Shown piece after piece: positions 45,312-54,633 of a DNA stretch of 64,000 nucleotides. The DNA is from Rhodospirillaceae bacterium (GTDB taxonomy: Bacteria; Pseudomonadota; Alphaproteobacteria; UBA6615). Under the pieces are notes generated by a model that was not told the origin of the DNA, did no database searches, and worked only from the letters and a program-made list of their open reading frames with translations. Position 1 is the stretch's first letter; each line of letters starts with the position of its first letter. Location: assembly GCA_002713365.1 (NCBI GenBank), contig PASR01000008.1, positions 272,363 through 336,362 on the forward strand, written 5' to 3'. The position numbers and the translations under genes were made by a program.

Positions 45312-45521
45312 ATGCCCAAGATGAAAACAAAATCGTCAGCAAAAAAGCGATTCCGCTTAACAGCTTCAGGCAAAATTAGATTTAAGCCTTCCGGCATGAG
45401 ACATGGTATGCGGAAACGCTCTCAGTCTATGAAACGGAAGGCCCGTAAGATTGGAATTATGGCCGATGTTGACAGCAGTTTAGTTATGCCAACCATGCCT
45501 TACGCAAAAAAGAAGGGTTAA
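45312..45521 (+). CDS. rpmI: 50S ribosomal protein L35
   Basis: The 69-residue basic protein begins PKMKTKSSAKKRFRLTASGKI, the signature of bL35, and includes MRHGMRKRSQSMKRKARK. It is a structural protein of the large ribosomal subunit. GGGGA precedes the ATG. It is 3 bases from rplT, and both lead the pheST genes. In many bacteria infC is directly upstream; here the minus-strand SDR gene separates infC from rpmI. Confidence 0.96.
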   Translation: MPKMKTKSSAKKRFRLTASGKIRFKPSGMRHGMRKRSQSMKRKARKIGIMADVDSSLVMPTMPYAKKKG

Positions 45522-45524
45522 GAC

Positions 45525-45890
45525 ATGTCTCGTGCAACTAGTTCTGTTCATCGCCACTCAAAACGCAAAAAAGTTCTGAAGCTTGCCAAGGGCTATCGCG
45601 GGCGAAGTTCAACCAACTATAGAATAGCGATTGAACGAGTTGAAAAAGGACTTCAATATGCATACAGGGACCGAAAGGTAAAAAAGCGAAACTTTCGATC
45701 CTTATGGATCCAACGAATAAATGCTGGTGCTCGCCAACATGGTTTGACATACTCTCAGTTTATGAATGGGGTTAAACAAGCCGGTATTCAGCTTGATCGC
45801 AAAATTTTAGCTGATCTCGCGGTTAAAGAACCCGAAGCATTTAAAATGCTGGTCGATCAGGCGCAGGACGCTCTGAAAGCCTCAGCATAA
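45525..45890 (+). CDS. rplT: 50S ribosomal protein L20
   Basis: The 121-residue protein matches bL20: [45 protein letters not shown] and [17 protein letters not shown]. It is needed for early large-subunit assembly and, in E. coli and Bacillus, represses its own operon by binding the leader RNA. It follows rpmI by 3 bases and precedes pheS by about 32 bases. Confidence 0.97.
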   Translation: MSRATSSVHRHSKRKKVLKLAKGYRGRSSTNYRIAIERVEKGLQYAYRDRKVKKRNFRSLWIQRINAGARQHGLTYSQFMNGVKQAGIQLDRKILADLAVKEPEAFKMLVDQAQDALKASA

Positions 45891-45922
45891 CCTAGGCTAC
45901 ACGAGCCCATTTGGATTATACT

Positions 45923-47011
45923 ATGACCCCGTCTGATTTAACGGAGCTAGAATCTTCACTTTTAGCTGAAATAGCGGCAGCCGATAGTCTTGAGAAACTT
46001 GAGGCTGTTAGGGTTTCAGTTCTTGGTCGCAAAGGAAAAATAACCGAACAGATGAAAGGACTAAGTAGTCTAGAACCTAGCGCTCGAAAAACTTTAGGCC
46101 AAATACTTAATCAAATTAAAGACCGTTTAACTAAAGCTATTAAAACTCAGCAAATCTCCCTAGAAGCTACCGAACTAAAGAACAGAATTTCAGGTGAAAC
46201 TAGTGATGTTACCTTACCTCCTCGCCCCAGAAAAATAGGGCATATACATCCAATAAGTCAGGTAATGGAAGAATGTGTAGAGATATTTGGAGAAATGGGG
46301 TTTTTAGTAGCTGAGGGTCCAGATATTGAGGATGATTTTCATAATTTCACAGCACTTAATATTCCCCCGGAACATCCCGCAAGACAAATGCATGATACAT
46401 TTTACTTGCCAGAAAATGATGAGGGCTCAAGGTTAGTCTTACGAACACATACTTCACCAGTACAAATACGTACAATGGAAAATAATTCACCTCCAATCAG
46501 AATTATTGCTCCTGGTCGTACTTATAGAAGTGATTCCGATGCAACACACACTCCCATGTTTCATCAAGTCGAAGCCCTGGTAATAGATGAAACAACGCAT
46601 ATGGGTCATTTGAAAGGATGCATTATCGATTTCTGTCGAGCTTTTTTTGGGATCCCAGATCTACCAGTTAGGTTCAGACCAAGTCATTTCCCTTTTACAG
46701 AACCATCCATGGAGGTGGACATTGGTTGTATCCGCGCAGATGGGGAATTAAAAATAGGTAACTTTGGCGAAGGTGCCGATAACTGGTTAGAAATTATGGG
46801 TTCAGGAATGGTGCACCCTAAAGTTCTTGAATATGGCGGCATAGACTCAAATAAATACCAAGGGTTTGCTTTTGGCATGGGAATAGACCGTCTTGCCATG
46901 CTAAAATATGGTATTCCTGACTTAAGGACTTTTTTTGATACAGATCTACGTTGGCTTTCTCATTATGGATTCGTACCTTTAGGGGTGCCATCTATGATCC
47001 GAGGACTTTAG
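45923..47011 (+). CDS. pheS: Phenylalanine--tRNA ligase alpha subunit
   Basis: An N-terminal coiled-coil tRNA-binding arm (about residues 1-90, AVRVSVLGRKGKITEQMKGL) is followed by the class II catalytic core. Motif 2 is visible at IIAPGRTYRSDSDATHTPMFHQ and motif 3 at FGMGIDRLAMLKYGIPDLR. The substrate-pocket segment FRPSHFPFTEPSMEVD is present. Together with PheT it forms the (alpha-beta)2 enzyme that charges tRNA-Phe. ATG 45923 is used; a TTG at 45911 would add four residues. No attenuator-like Phe-rich leader peptide is evident. Confidence 0.96.
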   Translation: MTPSDLTELESSLLAEIAAADSLEKLEAVRVSVLGRKGKITEQMKGLSSLEPSARKTLGQILNQIKDRLTKAIKTQQISLEATELKNRISGETSDVTLPPRPRKIGHIHPISQVMEECVEIFGEMGFLVAEGPDIEDDFHNFTALNIPPEHPARQMHDTFYLPENDEGSRLVLRTHTSPVQIRTMENNSPPIRIIAPGRTYRSDSDATHTPMFHQVEALVIDETTHMGHLKGCIIDFCRAFFGIPDLPVRFRPSHFPFTEPSMEVDIGCIRADGELKIGNFGEGADNWLEIMGSGMVHPKVLEYGGIDSNKYQGFAFGMGIDRLAMLKYGIPDLRTFFDTDLRWLSHYGFVPLGVPSMIRGL

Positions 47012-47020
47012 GAGCGGGTT

Positions 47021-49417
47021 ATGAAATTCACACTCGGCTGGCTAAAAGATCATTTAGAAACTGAAGCAAGTCTTGCTAAAATAGTTGAGACACTTATTAG
47101 AATTGGGCTAGAAGTAGACAAAGTCGAAGACCCAGGAAGTAAGTTAGATCCCTTTATAACGGCGCAAGTAACAGACGTTCAAAAACATCCAGACGCTGAT
47201 CGTTTAAAAATCTGTAAAGTGGATACAGGTAGTGAACAAGTTCAAGTAGTCTGTGGAGCGCCAAATGCTAGAGTTGGCATGATTGGAGTATTCGCTCCAG
47301 CAGGAAGCTGGATACCAGGGTTAGACTTTAAGCTAAAAGCAGCCGAAATAAGAGGAGTCAAATCAAATGGTATGCTGGTATCTGAACGAGAGATGGAGCT
47401 ATCTGATAACCATGAAGGTATTATAGAGCTACCGGAAGAAACTATAATAGGTAAACCATTCGCTAGTATCTTGGGGATTGATGATCCAATAATAGATATT
47501 GAGCTAACTCCTAACCGGCCTGACTGTACTGGTGTAAGAGGTATAGCTCGAGACCTCGCTGCAGCCGGTTTAGGTCGTTTAAAGCCATCCATAAATTCTG
47601 AGCCTATTGAGGGTACTTATGACAGCCCATTTTCTTGGTCTATTACCTCTGATGATAATGCCTGCTCCTATGTAGTAGGAAGACACTTCAAGGGAATTAC
47701 TAACCGGCCTAGCCCTAAATGGCTGCAAAATAGACTTAATGCTATCGGCCTGAGACCAATATCAGCACTTGTTGATATTACTAACTATATAGCAATAGAC
47801 TTAGGCCGCCCTTTACACGTTTTTGATTCAAATAAACTCAATAATAAGACCCTCACTATGCGCCGCGCTAAAAGTAAGGAACCATTTTTCGCACTCATAG
47901 ACAAACACTATAAACTTGACGAATCTAAAACCGTTATTGGAGATGGAGATAAAGTGGCAGCACTCGCTGGGGTAATGGGAGGAATGGATAGTAGTTGTTT
48001 GCCAGAGACTACTGAAGTTTTTCTAGAAGTTGCTTTATTTGATCCAGTACAGGTTGCTACCACAGGGCGGGCAATGCAGATAGAGTCTGATGCTCGTTAC
48101 CGATTCGAAAGAGGGGTCGACCCACAATCAGCTGAGTGGGGTGCTGAAGCAGCTGCTCATATGATACTTAATATCTGCGGCGGAGAGGCTAGCAAAAAAG
48201 TAAGTGCAGGTTCACCACTTGACGCTTCACGCCTAATAGAACTTAGGCCAGACAGAGTTAAAACGCTTGGTGGCATAGAGGTGGCCATAGAAGAGCAAAT
48301 AGAGATTCTCGAGAAATTAGGGTTTTCAATCAATAAAGGAACGAAAATATTAGTATCCCCTCCGACCTGGCGCCCAGATATCCATGGGGAGGCCGACCTT
48401 GTGGAAGAGATTACTCGAATAATAGGTTTTGAAAAAATTATTCCTATTTCTTTAGCTAGAGAGCAAGCACTGCCATCAGTTACTATATCTCCCAGGCAAA
48501 AACGATATGGGATCGCCCGCAGAACTCTGGCAGCAGAAGGTTTAGAAGAAACTGTTACCTGGTCATTTATGGGCTCACAGCATGCAGATATATTTGGTGG
48601 AGTAGATGAATCACTTTATCTATCTAATCCAATTAGTAGCGACCTTGATGTACTACGACCTTCTATTATTCCCAACCTAGTACTCGCAGCTGGTCGAAAC
48701 ATGGACCGCGGGTTGCAAAACTTTGGATTATTTGAATTAGGGCCAGCTTATCAAGACGCAACCCCTGAAGGACAACTTTTAGTCGCCACGGGTATCCGAC
48801 AGGGTAATATAGAAAATCGTAATTGGTCGAATTCTTCCAGAGAAGTCGATGCAATTGACGCAAAAGGCGATGCCTTAGCAACACTCGAAGCAGCAGAAGC
48901 ACCTATTAAATCACTAAAAATTGTGACTAATGACATTCCGGAGTACTATCACCCAGGACGTTCGGCTAGCTTTCGACTTGGTAATAATATACTAGCATGG
49001 TTTGGTGAGCTGCACCCCAGCGTTTTACAAAAACTTGATATATCAAGCCCGTTGGTAGGTTTTGAAGTTTTCCTTGACCGCATACCAATAAAGAAGAAGC
49101 GCAAGACAGCACGCCCGCCACTTAAACTATCCCCATTACAGGCCGTGTACAGAGATTTAGCTTTTATTTTTGATGAGGATTATGCGGCAGATAATATGAT
49201 AGCAATAGCTCTAAGCGTAGATGATGATCTTATAGAAAACGTAAGGTTATTTGATGTCTACACAGGGAAGGGTATCGAAAAAGGGAAAAAGTCATTAGCT
49301 ATCGAAGTTATGTTACAACCAAGAAAAGAAACTTTAACTGAAGAACAGATAGATGACATCATACAAAAAATTGTTCTGGCTATAACAAACAAAACAGGTG
49401 GTGTATTAAGAAGCTAG
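47021..49417 (+). CDS. pheT: Phenylalanine--tRNA ligase beta subunit
   Basis: At 798 residues it has the full bacterial architecture. This comprises a tRNA-binding EMAP-like domain (about 40-150, ADRLKICKVDTGSEQVQVVCGAPNAR region), B3/B4 editing domains (about 210-370), B5 (about 400-475), the catalytic-like core, and a C-terminal ferredoxin-fold anticodon-binding domain ending at NKTGGVLRS. Editing of Tyr-tRNA-Phe occurs in B3/B4. It starts 9 bases after pheS with GGAG before the ATG. Its stop codon lies within the left arm of a terminator hairpin. Confidence 0.96.
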   Translation: MKFTLGWLKDHLETEASLAKIVETLIRIGLEVDKVEDPGSKLDPFITAQVTDVQKHPDADRLKICKVDTGSEQVQVVCGAPNARVGMIGVFAPAGSWIPGLDFKLKAAEIRGVKSNGMLVSEREMELSDNHEGIIELPEETIIGKPFASILGIDDPIIDIELTPNRPDCTGVRGIARDLAAAGLGRLKPSINSEPIEGTYDSPFSWSITSDDNACSYVVGRHFKGITNRPSPKWLQNRLNAIGLRPISALVDITNYIAIDLGRPLHVFDSNKLNNKTLTMRRAKSKEPFFALIDKHYKLDESKTVIGDGDKVAALAGVMGGMDSSCLPETTEVFLEVALFDPVQVATTGRAMQIESDARYRFERGVDPQSAEWGAEAAAHMILNICGGEASKKVSAGSPLDASRLIELRPDRVKTLGGIEVAIEEQIEILEKLGFSINKGTKILVSPPTWRPDIHGEADLVEEITRIIGFEKIIPISLAREQALPSVTISPRQKRYGIARRTLAAEGLEETVTWSFMGSQHADIFGGVDESLYLSNPISSDLDVLRPSIIPNLVLAAGRNMDRGLQNFGLFELGPAYQDATPEGQLLVATGIRQGNIENRNWSNSSREVDAIDAKGDALATLEAAEAPIKSLKIVTNDIPEYYHPGRSASFRLGNNILAWFGELHPSVLQKLDISSPLVGFEVFLDRIPIKKKRKTARPPLKLSPLQAVYRDLAFIFDEDYAADNMIAIALSVDDDLIENVRLFDVYTGKGIEKGKKSLAIEVMLQPRKETLTEEQIDDIIQKIVLAITNKTGGVLRS

Positions 49418-49453
49418 TTTTCCATATATGTGGAAAATACTAGCCTCTTTTAT
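49413..49453 (+). terminator. Rho-independent terminator after pheT
   Basis: GCTAGTTTTCCA (49413-49424) pairs with TGGAAAA-TA-CTAGC (49431-49444) around a 6-base loop, with a 2-base bulge, and is followed by a C/T-rich tail with TTTT at 49448-49451. The pheT TAG stop is part of the left arm. Confidence 0.65.
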
Positions 49454-49485
49454 GTGTACAATTTCTTCATTATCTTTTAATTGGG

Positions 49486-49514
49486 TAAAACTAATAAAAA
49501 GTTTATTAGTTTTA
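49486..49514. terminator. Second AT-rich 13-bp perfect hairpin downstream of pheT
   Basis: TAAAACTAATAAA and its exact complement flank a 3-base loop (AAG). The stem ends in T-rich sequence on both strands, so it may be a back-up terminator or a block to readthrough into lepA. It lies in the 293-base gap between pheT and lepA. Confidence 0.45.
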
Positions 49515-49620
49515 TACAGTAATTAATTAACACTTTGATTTTAATTAATTATTATTAGAATTTTTATGTATTAATAAGTGAGTATTTTAAGGTTATTTAA
49601 ATAATTAGAGTATATATTTC

Positions 49621-49665
49621 ATAAACACTCTGTTTATTAATATTTGTCCACATATTTATAAACAG
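49621..49665 (+). promoter_or_regulatory. Alternative hairpins in the lepA leader region
   Basis: TGTTTAT (49631-49637) can pair either with ATAAACA just upstream (49621-49627, 3-base loop) or with ATAAACA downstream (49658-49664, extended to 8 bp with CTGTTTAT/ATAAACAG). The two stems exclude each other. A DnaA-box-like TTGTCCACA lies in the downstream loop. Function is unknown. Confidence 0.3.
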
Positions 49666-49710
49666 GGTATTTTCATAATTCGTCTCTACGGAGCTGTTTA
49701 ATTTACCAGT

Positions 49711-51513
49711 ATGACAAACCTAAAATATATTCGAAATTTTGCTATTATTGCTCACATTGACCACGGCAAGTCGACTTTAGCAGATAGGCTAATACAACAT
49801 TGTGGGGGCCTAAGCGCCCGTGAAATGAGCGAACAAGTACTTGACTCTATGGAACTTGAGCGAGAACGAGGAATTACTATTAAAGCTCAAACCGTTCGTT
49901 TATCCTACAAGGCCCGCAATGGAAATACATACTCACTAAATTTAATGGACACCCCAGGACATGTAGATTTTTCTTACGAAGTGTCAAGGTCTCTAGCAGC
50001 GTGCGAAGGCTCTCTTTTGATTGTCGATTCTAGCCAAGGGGTTGAAGCCCAGACCCTAGCCAATGCATATTTGGCAATTGACGCTGGCCACGAGATTGTA
50101 ACTGTTCTTAATAAAATTGATTTGCCAGCCTCAGAACCAGTAAAAGTAAGAGAGCAGATAGAGGAAGTTATAGGGCTCGATGCATCAAACGCTGTTGAAA
50201 TATCTGCAAAATCAGGAAAGGGTATAGAAGATGCCCTCGAAGAGTTGGTATTATCTCTTCCTCCTCCTGAGGGCAATTCCGATTCTTCCCTACAAGCCCT
50301 TCTAGTGGATAGTTGGTACGACGCATATCTTGGTGTTGTTGCATTGCTTCGTATAAAAAATGGACGTATTAGCAAAGGGCAAAAAATACGTATGATGGCC
50401 ACTGAAAAGTCATACCAAATAGATAGAGTAGGGATTTTTACACCTAATCGTGTAGAGAAAGATTCACTCGAAACAGGCGAAATAGGGTTTATTACCGCAT
50501 CGATTCGATCAGTTATTGACTGCCAAGTGGGTGATACTATAACCGACGACCGCGACCCTGTGGCTGAGCCATTAGCAGGCTTTAAACCTTCGGTACCTGT
50601 GGTCTTTTGTTCTATTTTTCCGTCAGATTCTGCTCAATATGAAGATTTGCGAGATAGCTTATCTAAACTACATCTAAATGACGCCAGTTTTCACTTTGAT
50701 CCAGAAAGTAGTGCAGCACTCGGCCTTGGTTATCGTTGCGGCTTTCTTGGTCTACTACATATGGAAATTGTCCAACAGCGCTTAGAACGTGAGTTCAAAT
50801 TAGAACTCGTGGCCACAGCACCATCAGTAATCTATAAAATTCACCTAACTGACGAAACCACCATCAAACTTCATAATCCATCAGATTTTCCTAACGTGAC
50901 TAGAATAAAAGAAATAGATGAACCATGGATTAAAGCTAGCATTATCGTTCCGGATGAATATCTAGGCGCAGTTCTTCAACTTTGTACTGATAGAAGGGGT
51001 GAGCAAATCGACTTAACGTATGTTGGCGCAAGGGCTATGGCGATTTATCGTTTGCCGCTTAATGAAGTAGTATTCGATTTCTATGATCGCCTAAAATCAA
51101 TAAGTCGGGGATATGCAAGCTTTGACTACGAAATTGAAAATTATAGAGCCAGTGATTTAGTCAAAGTAGATCTGCTCATTAATGGAGAACCTGTCGATGC
51201 ATTATCTATGATTGTGCACCGCAGTCAATCAGAAGCACGAGGTCGAGCATTATGTGCTCGCTTGAAAAACCTTATACCGCGTCAATTGTTTAAAGTCGCC
51301 TTGCAAGCCGTAATTGGCGGAAAAGTAATTGCTAGAGAAACAGTTGGGGCAATGCGCAAGGATGTTACATCCAAATGTTATGGTGGCGACATCACCCGCA
51401 AACGAAAACTTTTAGAGAAACAGAAAGCCGGAAAGAAGCGCATGCGTCAGTATGGAAATGTTGAAATTCCACAATCAGCATTTATCGCCGCACTAAGGAT
51501 GGACGATAGTTAA
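49711..51513 (+). CDS. lepA: Elongation factor 4 (LepA)
   Basis: The 600-residue GTPase shows G1 [15 protein letters not shown]2/G3 [11 protein letters not shown] and [12 protein letters not shown], and G4 NKIDLP. It then has the EF-G-like domains II and III, and the LepA-specific C-terminal domain ([16 protein letters not shown]-type segment, here [20 protein letters not shown]). Length is the family norm. LepA binds translating ribosomes and affects elongation and assembly under stress. A TACGGAG site lies upstream of the ATG. Confidence 0.97.
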   Translation: MTNLKYIRNFAIIAHIDHGKSTLADRLIQHCGGLSAREMSEQVLDSMELERERGITIKAQTVRLSYKARNGNTYSLNLMDTPGHVDFSYEVSRSLAACEGSLLIVDSSQGVEAQTLANAYLAIDAGHEIVTVLNKIDLPASEPVKVREQIEEVIGLDASNAVEISAKSGKGIEDALEELVLSLPPPEGNSDSSLQALLVDSWYDAYLGVVALLRIKNGRISKGQKIRMMATEKSYQIDRVGIFTPNRVEKDSLETGEIGFITASIRSVIDCQVGDTITDDRDPVAEPLAGFKPSVPVVFCSIFPSDSAQYEDLRDSLSKLHLNDASFHFDPESSAALGLGYRCGFLGLLHMEIVQQRLEREFKLELVATAPSVIYKIHLTDETTIKLHNPSDFPNVTRIKEIDEPWIKASIIVPDEYLGAVLQLCTDRRGEQIDLTYVGARAMAIYRLPLNEVVFDFYDRLKSISRGYASFDYEIENYRASDLVKVDLLINGEPVDALSMIVHRSQSEARGRALCARLKNLIPRQLFKVALQAVIGGKVIARETVGAMRKDVTSKCYGGDITRKRKLLEKQKAGKKRMRQYGNVEIPQSAFIAALRMDDS

Positions 51514-51557
51514 ATTTAAAATACTTTAGAAATTACCAGCTACAAAGATTGTGCTAA

Positions 51558-51857
51558 TTATTTCAATTTATAAATTATAAAAATAATTAATAAACCCGGC
51601 AATAATATAACCAAGAATATCGGAGCAGTAAGGATAGTAGAAATAACAGGGTGCCATAACTCTGGTCCTATTATTGGAATGTGGCGGGCGATAGCGGCCT
51701 CAGCCAGAAGTAGGCTCTCTTTGTTAACGCTATACCAAATCTCTCCCGCTGAAGATAACACCAAAAGACCAGAACCAGCCCAAATAATTATATCTCTAAT
51801 GAAAAAACCAATTCCTACAACAACAAGTATGCGACCGGTTAATTTACACATACCCAT
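51558..51857 (-). CDS. Small membrane protein, unknown function
   Basis: The 99-residue frame encodes three hydrophobic segments (about residues 7-36, with a further pair at about 66-95). Between them is a polar loop containing SLLLAEAAIARHIPIIGPELW. The conserved-looking pattern of an SL-x3-EA-x-IAR helix followed by a Trp and a hydrophobic C-terminal helix favours a real inner-membrane protein of a family I cannot name. A weaker frame on the plus strand (51679-51888) overlaps it and is less protein-like. It converges on lepA with a 44-base gap. Confidence 0.55.
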   Translation of the reverse strand: MGMCKLTGRILVVVGIGFFIRDIIIWAGSGLLVLSSAGEIWYSVNKESLLLAEAAIARHIPIIGPELWHPVISTILTAPIFLVILLPGLLIIFIIYKLK

Positions 51858-52089
51858 TAGTAATAATCATCCAGTAAATTTCTATTAATATTATTCATAA
51901 TAGTTCTGACATCATATATTATAAATATTTTTTATTACAAAACCTTCTTCAATTAGAGTAAAACCCTATAATTATAAATATCACATAATTTAAGCTCCTA
52001 TAACTATTGCAATAGAAAAATTGCTGCCTATTATCTGTTAAACCAACAAATTCTATTTTAATCATCATAATACTGGTGATGATTATTCA

Positions 52090-52179
52090 GGAGGGGTGGC
52101 CGAGTGGCTGAAGGCGCACGCTTGGAAAGCGTGTATACAGGCAACTGTATCGTGGGTTCGAATCCCACTCCCTCCGCCA
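52090..52179 (+). tRNA. tRNA-Ser (anticodon GGA)
   Basis: A 90-base class II tRNA is visible. The acceptor arm 5' GGAGGGG pairs with the 3' TCCCTCC arm, followed by discriminator G and an encoded CCA. The D-arm GGCCGAGTGGCTGAAGGC, anticodon loop TTGGAAA (anticodon GGA at 52124-52126), a long variable arm and the T-arm GGTTCGAATCCC are all in place. It reads UCC and UCU Ser codons. Confidence 0.97.
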
Positions 52180-52287
52180 TACCCTCGTCCAGAGGGGTTC
52201 TCAAGTCAGTTAGTGATTATTGTTGCACAAATTATTGATTCAGACTTAACATTACAAAGTGGCAATAACATAAGGAGTTGAAAGATT

Positions 52288-52680
52288 ATGACTACTGAAC
52301 TTGAGATGCTAGCTTGGGTTTCTGGTTTAACAATTTTTATGTGGGTCCCTTACATTTTAGCACATATCTCTAATGTTGGTTTAATGCCAGCTCTAACTTA
52401 TGAATCTGATAATACACCTTTAACCGGATGGGTGCTGAGAGCCAAACGAGCTCATTATAACGCGATTGAGAACCTTATACCATTCGCATCATTAGTAATT
52501 ATTGCAAATTTAGCTAATGTTACAAATGAGGCGACAGTTTCAGCTGCAATAGCCTACTTTTGGCTTCGCCTGGCACACTATTTAGCTTATGTATCTGGAT
52601 TACCATTCGGCCGAACATTAACTTTTGCAGGTAGTTGGTTAGCCCAACTTTGTATTCTGTACCAAGTTCTAGTCGTTTAA
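52288..52680 (+). CDS. MAPEG-family membrane protein
   Basis: The 130-residue protein has four hydrophobic helices and the MAPEG signature RAKRAHYNAIENLIPFA (residues 51-67), corresponding to the ERAxxNxxEN glutathione-interaction motif. Eukaryotic relatives are microsomal glutathione transferases and leukotriene C4 synthase; bacterial members are of unknown substrate. An AAGGAG site precedes the ATG. A long perfect hairpin follows the stop. Confidence 0.85.
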   Translation: MTTELEMLAWVSGLTIFMWVPYILAHISNVGLMPALTYESDNTPLTGWVLRAKRAHYNAIENLIPFASLVIIANLANVTNEATVSAAIAYFWLRLAHYLAYVSGLPFGRTLTFAGSWLAQLCILYQVLVV

Positions 52681-52696
52681 AACGATAAAGTTTTTC

Positions 52697-52742
52697 TCTG
52701 CGCCATTGATTTTGTTTTTTATAATAAAATCAATGGCGCAGA
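52697..52742. terminator. 17-bp perfect inverted repeat between convergent genes
   Basis: TCTGCGCCATTGATTTT (52697-52713) and its exact complement (52726-52742) flank a 12-base AT loop. It lies between the MAPEG stop and the convergent crotonase stop and is the strongest stem in the window apart from the tRNA and riboswitch. The role is most likely bidirectional termination. Confidence 0.7.
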
Positions 52743-52777
52743 CATTAGATTATGATTACAGCAAACCACCTAGGTTA

Positions 52778-53638
52778 TTAGTCAAAATTATTCTTTTTAC
52801 CTTGCCTAACATAAGCAATAACGTCTGATATGTGGCGTTCGCCGTGGTGGCTACTATCAGCAGCAACCTGAGAAAACATTTGCATCGCTAGGCCAGCATC
52901 AAAATCATCAGTCATTCTTCTTTTCCAAGGGCGCCTAATTACCTGTGTGGTCATTCGACGGGTTGTCCTTGGCTGCGTCATAATCTGATCAGCAAGTTCA
53001 TAAGCACGTTCAATTAATTTATCTTGTGGCACAACCTCATTTACCATGCCCCACTCTAGTGCTTGCTCAGCATTAATCGCCTCGCCTGTTAACAAAGCAT
53101 ATGCAGCCCTCTTAGTTCCTAACAACTCCTGGAAACACACATTAATACCATCACCAGGTACAGACCCTATATCATAATGCAAATCATAGATTATAGCATT
53201 TTCACTGCAGATAGTTAGATCACACATCAAACATAGTTCGGTATGAAATCCTGGACCATTAAGGACCCCAATAGTAGGGATCTCTAGGTCGTTTAGTAGA
53301 GAGTAGAGGTTTACTCGGCCATCCTTAAAAGCATATTCATAAGCCCAGTAGTTGAGGTCTTCAGCTTCTATTTTAAACCCTTCTGGATCTGGTTCCATCA
53401 TAAACTCATCACCAGATCCAGTAAAAATCATAATTTCGTTTTTATTATCAGCCCCTACAGTCTTAAAAAGCTGTTGCACTGATTTATGGTTTTCTACGCT
53501 TAATTTTATGGGCCCCCCATTTGTATGCGCCCTAACTAAAATTACACCATCTTCTCTTCTCTCAAGTATATAGTTATCTTTAAACACTTCTTTGTAATCT
53601 TCGAACTGAGGTTCTTCTATAAACTTAACTAACGACAT
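52778..53638 (-). CDS. Crotonase-family protein, 6-oxocamphor hydrolase-like
   Basis: The crotonase fold is shown by the oxyanion-hole segment GPGFHTELCLMCDLTICSE and the later LTGEAINAEQALEWGMVNEVV. The segment DLHYDIGSVPGDG places a His and an Asp nine residues apart, as in the catalytic His145/Asp154 pair of Rhodococcus 6-oxocamphor hydrolase. The following LLGTKRAAYALLTG also resembles that enzyme. It may therefore cleave a C-C bond in a cyclic diketone by a retro-Claisen reaction instead of hydrating an enoyl-CoA. The start is ATG 53638, with a strong GGGGAGAG site; the longer frame to 53671 has no support. Confidence 0.8.
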   Translation of the reverse strand: MSLVKFIEEPQFEDYKEVFKDNYILERREDGVILVRAHTNGGPIKLSVENHKSVQQLFKTVGADNKNEIMIFTGSGDEFMMEPDPEGFKIEAEDLNYWAYEYAFKDGRVNLYSLLNDLEIPTIGVLNGPGFHTELCLMCDLTICSENAIIYDLHYDIGSVPGDGINVCFQELLGTKRAAYALLTGEAINAEQALEWGMVNEVVPQDKLIERAYELADQIMTQPRTTRRMTTQVIRRPWKRRMTDDFDAGLAMQMFSQVAADSSHHGERHISDVIAYVRQGKKNNFD

Positions 53639-53862
53639 ACTTCTCTCCCCTTCAAGATTAAGATTTTTCAACTAAATGGCTAATAAGACAAAAGGATGAG
53701 AATCTTCTAAAAGTTAAATTCCATCCATATTAGATAATTATACTCCTTACAATTAACTACAATAGCACCAAAAGGGATAATTTAAAGAAAATGTAATTAT
53801 ATATGACTTATTAGATAATAATTAGAAAAACCAAAAACGGAATTAGGTAGTTAACCAGTACA

Positions 53863-54633
53863 TCATATACTTCCCGATAAGATTATGGGTTGCCCATCTA
53901 AATACTGCATTTTAGCTTTAATTCCATAGACATTAGAAATATTCTGAGTGCTAAGAACAGTTTCAGGAACGCCGTCGGCATGAATTTTTCCTTCAGACAT
54001 CAAAACCAATCGCGAACAATATTTAGCTGCTAGGTTGAGATCATGTAACACAGCCACTACCCCGGTCTTAGAAGAAACCTGATTTTTTAGTAACTGCATG
54101 ATTTTTATTTGGTGACTTGGGTCTAAACCTGTTACAGGTTCATCTGCCAAAATTAGTGGTGCTTGACCTGCAAGACAGCGTGCTAACATAGTTAGGGTTC
54201 TTTCGCCACCTGATAAGGATGTAACTTTCCTAAACTGTAAATCAGAAATTCCTGTAGAAGCCATAGATTCTGCAACTATATTACTAATGGAGCCCTCTCG
54301 CTTTTTTGTATCATAGATATGTGGTAAACAACCAAGTTCTACTATCTGCTTTACAGTAACTGGCCAATAACAGGGAGCTCCCTGAGCAAGATAGCCCAGG
54401 TGTTTAGAAACATAATTTCGGGATAAAGTGTTGATGCCCAAATTATTTAAATAAACACCTCCCTCTATCGGCTTTACAATTCCCAGCAGGCTTTTTAGCA
54501 AGGTAGTTTTCCCTGCCCCGTTGGGGCCAATTAGTCCAACTAATTCACCCGGTCGTATTTTTAAAGATATATTATTAATGATGTTATTGTTATTTTTAGA
54601 GATAAGGATATTCCTGGCAGTGAGAAAAGTCAT
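53863..54633 (-). CDS. btuD: Vitamin B12 ABC transporter ATP-binding protein
   Basis: The ABC ATPase has Walker A GPNGAGKTTLLKSLLG, signature LSGGERTLTMLARCLAG, Walker B PLILADEPVTGLDP and switch His in VVAVLHDLNLAAKYCSR. It is of the FecE/BtuD/HmuV type. The gene overlaps the permease gene by 4 bases and is the last gene of the riboswitch-controlled operon. The ligand assignment to cobalamin comes from the riboswitch and BtuB-like receptor, not from this protein alone. Confidence 0.9.
   Translation of the reverse strand: MTFLTARNILISKNNNNIINNISLKIRPGELVGLIGPNGAGKTTLLKSLLGIVKPIEGGVYLNNLGINTLSRNYVSKHLGYLAQGAPCYWPVTVKQIVELGCLPHIYDTKKREGSISNIVAESMASTGISDLQFRKVTSLSGGERTLTMLARCLAGQAPLILADEPVTGLDPSHQIKIMQLLKNQVSSKTGVVAVLHDLNLAAKYCSRLVLMSEGKIHADGVPETVLSTQNISNVYGIKAKMQYLDGQPIILSGSI

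Noticed and set aside
49641-49655. Replication origin near lepA suggested by a DnaA-box-like TTGTCCACA
   Set aside because: Only one imperfect box is present, with no cluster of boxes and no dnaA/gidA/parA neighbourhood.
51679-51888. 69-residue plus-strand frame opposite the small membrane protein
   Set aside because: The minus-strand frame has a better membrane-protein pattern; this one looks like a compositional shadow.
52096-52281. Open frame covering the tRNA-Ser gene
   Set aside because: Its first half is the tRNA itself; no ribosome-binding site or family match.
52778-53638. Simple call as enoyl-CoA hydratase (EchA)
   Set aside because: The catalytic Glu pair of enoyl-CoA hydratases was not found at the expected place, and the His/Asp spacing fits 6-oxocamphor hydrolase better.
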